64,000 nt of DNA. Origin: Rhynchopus euleeides (taxonomy: Eukaryota; Euglenozoa; Diplonemea; Diplonemida; Diplonemidae). Positions 57,301-64,000 of the stretch are shown piece after piece. The stretch is taken from the NCBI GenBank assembly GCA_963210315.1, contig OY723264.1, forward strand, positions 1,178,001 to 1,242,000, read 5' to 3'. The position numbers and the translations under genes are program-made. The notes below the pieces were generated by a model. The model made no database searches, was not told where the DNA came from, and saw only the letters and a program-made list of their open reading frames with translations. How positions within the stretch are numbered: position 1 is the first letter of the stretch; each line of letters starts with the position of its first letter.

Positions 57301-59094
57301 GACGGCACGCCCGTGTGCAGCGCACCCGCCCTCCCGGGCTACGTCGTGGGTGCGTGCACCGTGGGTGTCACCTGCACCAACGTCCAGTGTGCCTCCGGCT
57401 ACTCCTCCGTCGCCACCGCACCGCGTGTCGTCTGCGGCTCCGATGGCGGCGTCCTTGTCGGCGAGGGTTGTGTCCAGTCCTCAGCCGTCGCCAGCCTCCC
57501 CACCCGTCCCTGGAAGCGTGTCCGCATGTCTGTCGTCCCCCAGTGGCCCCTGCTGTCGACAGAACAGATGAGCTCTTTCGTCATGTCTGTCGAGGAGAAG
57601 CTCGCCCTGTCTTACTCGCGCTTTCAACGCCGCCTCGCAGAACTCCGCATAACACTGATGTGCCCCGCTGATGTGACCCCAACGAACCAAACTTGTTTCA
57701 GGCCGCATGTTATTTGGCGCCCCTACTCCACTGTGCAGCAGACTACGGCACAACCCCCTCAGATCATCGACATCATTGTCTCTGACGACACACACGAGCT
57801 TGTTGATGAGGACATCCGGCACCTGCAACTGCAGGTGGACAACGCTGTGCATGGTACGGGGCCGATTGTGGAGGACCGCACAGAGTTCCCACTTCACGTG
57901 AGCGATACACTGCCCTTCACCCCCGCTGTCCCTGACCAGCTGGGCCTTGTCAAGGAAGTGATGGGCGGCACCCCTGTCGACAGGCCAGACCCTTGTGCCA
58001 GTGATGACGACATCCCCTGGTGGGCAATCCTCCTGATGATCGCTGCTGCCATGCTTGTCATGCAAGGCATCATCCTGCTGTGCTGCTGCTGCGATTCGAA
58101 GGTGACAAAGAAGCAGACCAGCACCAAACACACCAACACTGAGACTGCATCTGAAAATTGCGGGCCCTACGACGTCGAGGACCCAGTCCAGAACCCTCTC
58201 GAGACCATCTGTAGCAGTCCTTCAAAGTCGGTGAACAGCGAATCCGAGGCACAGTCACCCTCAGTGGCTGAGGGTGTCCGCGTGCAGGAGCTGCAGAAGG
58301 AGATCCGCAAGTTGGAGAAGCAGCGAGATGCGATGGGTTTCCACACCGTGCACAGCACCCGCAGCGTGCGTCTCTCCCCCAGTGTTGTGGAGGTGCAGGG
58401 CGTGGAGGATAACGCATCGGACAGCCTTGGGGATGCAGACAATATGGAGATCATAAACCAGCCATGCAGTCCCAAGCACATGGTATGACTTGGTGGGTTC
58501 ATTGCGTCACAAGGGTGAAGTAGGTTCTTCCAGCGCTTTGAAGGGGTGAAGGGATGTGGGAATCACAAACGTTACAAAACAATCGCTCGTTTCGTTCAAT
58601 GTCGCCTCTCGTTATCAATGGGTGTCTTAGGGGGCAGGATTCTGAGGTGGTGGCGTGCAAATCGCGCCCACAACGCCGACTGACCACCGCCACCCATCAC
58701 AGTGGGCACTGGGCGACGAGGTGGAAGTCCTCTATGCGTCAGAGTGGTATCCTGCAACGATTGCAAAGAGCACCACCGACCCGTTCGGCTCGTGGGATGT
58801 CAACTGGGGAGACGGCACTTGCTCCAGGTATGCATCTGCGCTAATATACTACACTGCCGTCAGGATCGCCTCCTGGCACAAGCCGAGCTTGTGTTGTGCG
58901 TTCGCCACGGCATATCATTTGCCTGTGTGTGTGTTGATGCGGCATGCTCAGCTGTTGAGGACAGCAGGCTGAGAGAGATATTGTGATGCATTGTTTTTGC
59001 GGCGGCGTGGTGCACACCACCCATCTCCCCACGGCCCACCTGCAGGTTTGTTGAGGCGAACGACATCCGCCCTCCAGGCGGGTGGGCTGCATAG
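51344..59094 (+). CDS. giant type I membrane protein: ~28 Cys-rich modules, TM helix, cytoplasmic Tudor-like domain
   Basis: The start MRRFVVLLCVAVGAQGQVCN is a clear signal peptide. The first about 60 codons (51344 to about 51523) are in one frame and the rest to 58482 in another, so one base appears to be missing within GCCCGG at 51521-51526. About 28 modules of roughly 63 residues follow: CxxLxAPxGAxV, then DVTxRL, GYxCxGTAxAxC, GGxAxxTGxxC. Three longer sushi-like modules come next, then a membrane-proximal domain and a helix (PWWAILLMIAAAMLVMQGII) with a CCCC juxtamembrane run. Further exons 58703-58827 and 59046-59094 join in phase and add a Tudor-like fold: WALGDEVEVLYASEWYPATI, WDVNWGDGTCSRFVEANDIR. 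It is about 2,430 residues long. Likely a surface receptor or adhesin; the Tudor tail is unexpected. Confidence 0.8.
53740..55150 (+). repeat. 378 bp higher-order repeat within the surface-protein gene
   Basis: The phrase GACGACGTGACGGATCGAAT recurs at 53788, 54163, 54541 and 54919: spacing 375, 378 and 378. Each unit encodes two alternating Cys-rich modules (126 residues). Copies are almost identical at DNA level, unlike the diverged modules on either side, so this block expanded recently. The 375 bp unit has lost one codon. Confidence 0.9.
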
Positions 59095-59411
59095 CTGCCC
59101 GGAGTGGGTGTGTGAATGGAGCTGTGTGCGAGGCGTCTGATGGATGCCGCTTCTCAAAGGATGCCTCATCCACACTCCGCGAAACTTCGCTCAACTGAAC
59201 GTCGAGCCCGTGGTGTTGGAGATGTTCCCAGCATGAGGGCCGCACAGTCCATGCGTGCAAGCTGTACGGATTCCGCAAGTTACGTTTAGTCGCGTTGTTG
59301 AGGTTCTCCACGTGAAGCACACCGGGCTGTGCAAGCCATCAGAGCTTTCCCCTTCTTGGGATTTCCCCCCCAGTAAAATCTATTGTCGAAGCCACGCATC
59401 ATGCTGGATTC

Positions 59412-59626
59412 TTTTTTACTAGTTACGAGCGACGAAGCGTAGCGAAGTCGCGAAGTAACGAAGGAAATCGTACGACTGAAGCTTTGGATTAGCACCTCAT
59501 GCCACTTCACAGGGCCTCAACACAGCCTTGAGACAGCAAGTGTGCGCTCAACAAAAAGTAGTCCGGAACTGTTCTCCCACAGTTGCTGGACAGGGTGTCT
59601 ATAATAAAGCGAAAGGAGTACGATTT
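59412..59626 (-). repeat. SINE-like repeat, copy 3
   Basis: Nearly identical to 6983-7199 (one visible substitution in GGGCCTC[A/T]ACAC plus T-run length). It has the same hairpin next to the T run on the left and AGTACGATTT on the right. Confidence 0.85.
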
Positions 59627-61070
59627 TGGCAATCCCCCCGTATTGCCGGTGCCCCTCATTTGCATCCCTCCCGCATGGTTCTGTTCACCTCTCCCAAGTG
59701 CTGGGCAGCGTGCCGCTGGCCTGCTGCCCTCGTCTCTCACCATCGCAGTGGGGTGTCGTCAGCCCCCATCTCCTTTGAGCTCCTCTCGCCCTCCCCTTGG
59801 GTGAAAGGGGGTATTTTCCCTTTCCTTTGCACGTAATCGCCCCTCTCCTTTCCATTCCTGTTTTTGGTGGATTTTGGGCCACGTCGAGAGAATGTCTGGC
59901 GAACTGGGCAATGTCTGATGTGGCACCACGTCCTCTTGTTTGTCGTGTCGTCCAAAGAGGCTTTCAATGTCGTTGCGTTTGTGCTGCGACGGGTCTGAAG
60001 CTGAAGCGCGTGCTACGGGTTTTACTAACTTGCTCCTGCCAAGTGCCACTGCCCTTTTTTCAAACAAAAGAAGGGCCAGCAGTCCTTCGGGATGGGGTGC
60101 ATGGCGACACCACCAGCTAGATCAGGCTGTTGGTCGTCGGGACTCAACAATAAGATCCCACAATGCGTGGTTCACTACGAGTCGAAAGAATCAGAAAAGT
60201 ATCACACCTCCTCCTGATTTCCGGCCATTCTCCTGCCCACTTTGCCCACCCACTGCTTATCACTCATTTGGGATGATGCCGTCACTCATCGTTGTCCCTG
60301 TCGTTGTCTCGATACCACTGTAGTCGAGTCGGCGGCCTTCCAGGTGTCGTATGTATGTCTGGTCTGTTTGTTATTGAACAAAAAACATGAAAAACATCAT
60401 CGGTTGCGTGTACCCAAGTCGAGGCCCTGCGGGCCACAATACATGGCATTGCCATGCGAAGAAGACCCGGCAGGTGATGAGGGCACAAAGGGCGGATATT
60501 CTCTTGTCCTCTGTGCCCTGGGGACATACGCTGCAACCCTTGGTTACCCCGACGTGACCCACGTGATTAACCCTGTGCTGTTCCCCGCTTCGTTATGGAA
60601 TGCCAGTGATCTCATCATCCCCTACACACAACTATCACTGTCTTTTTGTTCTGCGTTTGAAGATGAACGAACAAAGTGTCCCCCCCCCCCCTCCCCCCCT
60701 ATGGACGGATCATTAACCTCGCCCCTCCCGCTGACCTGTGACACACTAGCGTGTGCCGGGGTTGAGTGGGTTGTGAGGTCGACAAAGCGTTTCCTGTATT
60801 CTTTCCATGCCACAAACTACCCGAACTCTCGCCGGGAAGGCTTGTCCCCAAGCCAGGCCGTTTTCAGCTGATGTGTGATACTGCTGCAGTGGCTCTGTTG
60901 TGTGGGGTTGGGCAGAGCGCAAGGTAGCGCGGATATGTCGCGCACAGAGCAGCGCCGCCCCTCCCTCCTTCCCACACTCCCAGCAGCCATATCATTGGCA
61001 TGTCCTGAATACCGGCCTGTCCCGGCCAAGTTTGTTCATCTCTTGCTCCACCACCCCAATGAAATTTTGT

Positions 61071-61106
61071 GCGGGATCCCCGTGGCTCGGCACACGGGGA
61101 TCCCGC
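61071..61106. repeat. perfect 14 bp hairpin
   Basis: GCGGGATCCCCGTG, an eight-base loop GCTCGGCA, then CACGGGGATCCCGC. It is too perfect and GC-rich to be likely by chance. It could be a transcription-stop or boundary structure, or the core of a small element. Confidence 0.8.
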
Positions 61107-61800
61107 GCCACAACCAAACTCCCTTCATCATCAACGTATCGCAAAGGATATCAAAAGCCCAGTGGAGAGGAAGATTTGCACAGCTGGTGTGTAACTTTCC
61201 CCCCTCTCCCATCACAAAATTATGTGCACGCCACTACCCCTCGTCGTCCCACGCGTCAGGGTGGTGTTCGTCGATATGATGATTTTGATGAAATCGCTTC
61301 GTTTACTCTAAGCGAATCCCATATGTGAATCGGGGCCATCGAAGCCCCCCCCCCCCCCCCCCCAGGGGAAACCTCAATAAGATGGGAGGCAACAGAAGCC
61401 GTGTTTGTTTCCTTCCTTTCCTGCTGGTTCTCGCGTTGTGTCCTTTGGGAGACACTGCGCGGATGCCAGCTCGCTATACCAAAACTGCAATACGCAACCT
61501 GGTGCCCCTGATTTACCCCTTTTCACTACGCACAAACTACGCAATCTGGGGGGGGGGTCTCGCTTTTTGGTCCCCCCCCAGTTTTTTTTGGTCCCCCTTT
61601 CTGTGTGGCTACTGAGACAGGACTGGAGGCACTGCGCTGACCGAGCAAAAAATTATTGCCAGAACTCACTATACACCGTACGAAAGAACGCACGACATGT
61701 GGGGCGGGACTCCAGAAACACCTGGGCAAGGTTGCCCCATGCCCAGAAACACCTGAGAAGGAAGTGAGTTCCAGGAGCCGCGTAGAACACCCTCGAGATT

Positions 61801-62118
61801 GTGAATGATGATACGATCACAGCCTTCAGGGCGATGCGAGGTGCCACCCTGAAGGTGGCCCTTGACATCAAGGAGAGCGTCGGCCGAGGGGTCGACGAAA
61901 AGCTGAAGAAGGCGCTACTGGCACTGGATCCCGCGGGGTATACGGAGGTCACCGCCACACAGGCAACCTCCGCTGACAACGTCCAGGAGACGTTATCCGA
62001 GGGGATCACAACGGCACTAGAGATCTGTGTCACGGGATCCAGGCGCCCACTCTCCCTCGACGGTCTGGGGATTGTTGTTGGGTATGGTGTCGTTTCCTGC
62101 AGCTGCAAAAAAGCGTAG
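61801..62118 (+). CDS. element-encoded helical protein, unrecognised
   Basis: The track starts at a GTG; the first ATG is at 61804. It encodes about 104 residues, helical and balanced in composition (AMRGATLKVALDIKESVGRG, VDEKLKKALLALDP, NVQETLSEGITTALEICV). Composition and predicted helicity look protein-like compared with the surrounding spacer. It lies inside the 61546-62420 element and may be truncated. No family recognised. Confidence 0.4.
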   Translation: MNDDTITAFRAMRGATLKVALDIKESVGRGVDEKLKKALLALDPAGYTEVTATQATSADNVQETLSEGITTALEICVTGSRRPLSLDGLGIVVGYGVVSCSCKKA

Positions 62119-62137
62119 CAACTGTGCTTCCTTCTTC

Positions 62138-62234
62138 CTTAATGATGCGTTGACGCTTCCACCCGGAGGAGCTGAAGCAGGCACCGCTTAATGATGCGTT
62201 GATGCTTCCACCCGACGAGCTGAAGCAGGCACCG
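62138..62234 (+). repeat. 48/49 bp tandem duplication in the element
   Basis: CTTAATGATGCGTTGA(C/T)GCT... starts at 62138 and again at 62187. The second unit is 48 bp (16 codons), while the first has one extra base (CCCGGAGGAG versus CCCGACGAG), so only one copy can be in frame with what follows. Confidence 0.8.
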
Positions 62235-62379
62235 CGCCAAAGGGCACCCCCAAAGAGACCTGCAAAGACTGCGTCGAAACCCGCACCGAAGGCTGCCAGC
62301 GCTGCAGCACCTGAAGCGCCTGCACCCTCACTGACCCCGGAACAGCAAGAACTCCTTGAGTTTGGGGTCCCGGCATAGA
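62188..62379 (+). pseudogene. broken C-terminal part of element-encoded protein
   Basis: The frame encodes NDALMLPPDELKQAP, then an Ala/Pro/Lys-rich linker (KRPAKTASKPAPKAASAAA) and LTPEQQELLEFGVPA before TAG. There is no start of its own. It follows the duplicated unit whose first copy has a one-base insertion, and the upstream frame (61801-62118) ends in a stop just before. This looks like one coding region broken by small changes, or two exons. Confidence 0.35.
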
Positions 62380-62420
62380 GACAGAGAATGGCTGAGTAAA
62401 TCAAAAAATGAGACCCCCCC

Positions 62421-64000
62421 CCCCTTTTCACTACGCACAAACTACGCAATATGGGGTCGTCAGGGGCACCATCAACCAGGCGATAATTTGGCATCGTGTC
62501 GGCCTTCCGCTCTGTGTCCAGACTAACTGTGCCAGTTTTGCCTTCTCTTGTTGTGAGGCAACGGATCGCTTTTATTCTGCACTTCCGAGAGGGAGGCCCC
62601 GCGCAACGTTTCCTTTGCAGTTTGATCTAGCATCCTATCCCATCCCGCCCCAGCCCCCCCCTGTCACCCGCCCCCACACCACCTTCTCATCTGGTTTATT
62701 GCGAGTTCTGTTGCTGTGGAGAATCCAGCATGCCTTCATCCACCTTGTTTTGAGGGTGTCTTTTGTGTTGTGATCAGCAGCTCGATGCGGGCCAGAAAGT
62801 TCCAGGCAGGAATAGCACATTCGTTTGCATCGCCAGATTGTGCGAAAAGTTCACCGGCTATGCCGTGGTGTGAAGTCGCCCGGTATGCCCATCTTTTCAT
62901 GGGGATTATTCTGCATCCCGTGGCGCGCAACCAAGGTTAAGGCCTTGCCCAAGCTGCCCCTGTGGCAGAAGCGCCGACCCGACGTGGATTTTCTCTGTGA
63001 TCACTGCCAGAGATCCCATCCCATCCCATCCCCATGTCAGGGTTGAATAGTTTCTATGTGCGCAGCCTCCTGCGCAGATACCCCCTCCTTAGCTTTTGAG
63101 ACAACTTTCCCTTCTTTATTGTGTGCAATCGTATAGTAGGCAAAACCCACCCGAATTCATCGTGTAATGGCAGCATTCCAACGGGCTGAGAGACAGTCTC
63201 TTGGCCTATCAGAGCCACAGTGTTGAAATGCCTGGTTTTGCTGCAGCGCCGAATCTGCACCGATCACCCCCTTCCACCTCTGATGATCCGATGGTGATGT
63301 CTCGCTTGCTTACCGTCTCTTGCCTCTGTTCCCAAACCCATTCTCACATCCAACGGCTGTGGGTTTGGGTGGAGGTTGCGTCAAACTGGCGGGGTGTTCG
63401 TTGTTGCACTGGAGCCGCAATGAGGCAGAGACCCTGCTGCATCACAGTACCCCGAACCAGAATCGTGGCAAAAAGATAAAACCATCCTCCCGTGTCTCCT
63501 CAGCCTTCTCAACCCCAGAATAGGGAGTGTGGCGCCGACGGGTTCGTTTTTATAGCATACTTCGTGCGAAAGTTCAACAATTTAAAATCACCCTCCCACC
63601 CACTCCCCACCTGATTTGACCCGAATTTGGCGGAGTTGGGCGGTGTTGTGTGGAGTTTGGGCGGTCTTATGGTCCAAAAACCACGATTTGCCAAATCAGC
63701 TGGACTCCCTGCACTGTTGTCGTGCCTGAATCGCGCAACCCCAGGGAATATTAGCACCGCATGATCCACTGCCACTCGTGCGCACAAACAAACACCGTAT
63801 CTTCGCTTTCTGTCCATCCCCTGTCTCTCCTTATTCGTAGTCAGGTTGGTTGCTGTCGGTCAGAAACCTCAGTGTTGGTCCGCAGAAAAGCCATGTGATG
63901 TTCATACTACTGGCCGTGCTGCAACACGGCGTCAAACTGAGGGGATCTTCGCGATCGACAGTTTTTTTTGGCAGATTTTCACCTCCAACTCAGATGGTAA
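62421..64000. other. intergenic, no gene recognised
   Basis: Spacer with C runs. Around 63607-63680 a phrase (CACCTGATTTGACC and nearby words) resembles sequence near 7950. No gene or RNA supported up to the window edge. Confidence 0.5.

Larger units (their letters stand above)
59095..61545. other. intergenic, repeats only
   Basis: Contains the SINE-like copy at 59412-59626 and a perfect hairpin at 61071-61106. Open frames around 60242-60871 and 60875-61328 show no domain pattern. No RNA gene recognised. Confidence 0.5.
61546..62420. mobile_element. 875 bp element between 30 bp direct repeats
   Basis: A 30 base sequence, CCCCTTTTCACTACGC...CTACGCAAT, occurs at 61516-61545 and again at 62421-62450. 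Between them lie imperfect inverted ends (CTGGGGGGGGGGTCTCGCTT on the left; TCAAAAAATGAGACCCC on the right). Inside are two coding-like blocks, 61801-62118 and 62188-62379. A 30 bp target duplication is unusual, so recombination between pre-existing repeats is an alternative. Confidence 0.65.

Noticed and set aside
60242..60871. 209-codon frame on the + strand
   Set aside because: It crosses a long C run and has no recognisable fold or splice support.

Overview
This window is nuclear DNA of a eukaryotic microbe. Genes are split by GT-AG introns, coding exons are GC-rich, spacers and introns carry long homopolymer C and G runs and microsatellites, and there is no bacterial gene order. The best taxonomic clue is the calpain-like gene at 45990-50420. 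Its pseudo-protease is preceded by a beta-sandwich module that I recognise as the kinetoplastid-type calpain domain IK (DUF1935). All ten supported cellular genes lie on the + strand, some only about 150 bp apart, and most start codons follow a C-rich tract and an AG. This suggests an intron-bearing euglenozoan, perhaps a diplonemid, using polycistronic transcription and trans-splicing. That assignment is inference; a dinoflagellate or chromerid is the main alternative. I found no spliced-leader gene.

Layout: 1-10865 holds no confident cellular gene. It is a bed of mobile and repeated elements: a nest at 2325-4593 with two TA-flanked insertions, a 1.6 kb element with about 240 bp inverted ends at 8095-9736 that was itself hit by a 109 bp MITE, a second MITE at 10223, and SINE-like copies. 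From 10866 to 59094 genes run head to tail: a RanBP2-type zinc-finger protein; a three-exon coiled-coil/Ser-His-Gly-rich protein; a ubiquitin-like (Ubl) plus poly-Gln/His protein; a large disordered protein with a PH-like domain; a mitochondrial PPR-like protein; a Gln/Tyr-rich prion-like protein; a Ubl-WD40 protein; a Ubl-DUF4116 protein; a 1,851-residue protein with coiled coil and cadherin-like beta-sandwich repeats; the calpain-like pseudo-protease; and a giant type I membrane protein with about 28 Cys-rich modules and a cytoplasmic Tudor-like domain. The region 59095-64000 is again repeat-rich and contains an 875 bp element between 30 bp direct repeats.

Nine of the ten introns placed with confidence begin GTATG (the other GTGTG), and acceptors are C/A-rich ending in CAG. 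Exon phases match at every junction I joined. The neighbouring genes do not form an obvious pathway. Many look like cytoskeletal or scaffold proteins, and three carry an N-terminal ubiquitin-like fold.

The most interesting items are the extracellular-repeat/Tudor fusion with its recently amplified 378 bp double repeats, the calpain with substituted catalytic residues, the zinc-finger-like reading frame lying inside an intron, the ACGCGCGT-rich element inside a calpain intron, and several apparently undescribed transposable element families with readable target duplications.
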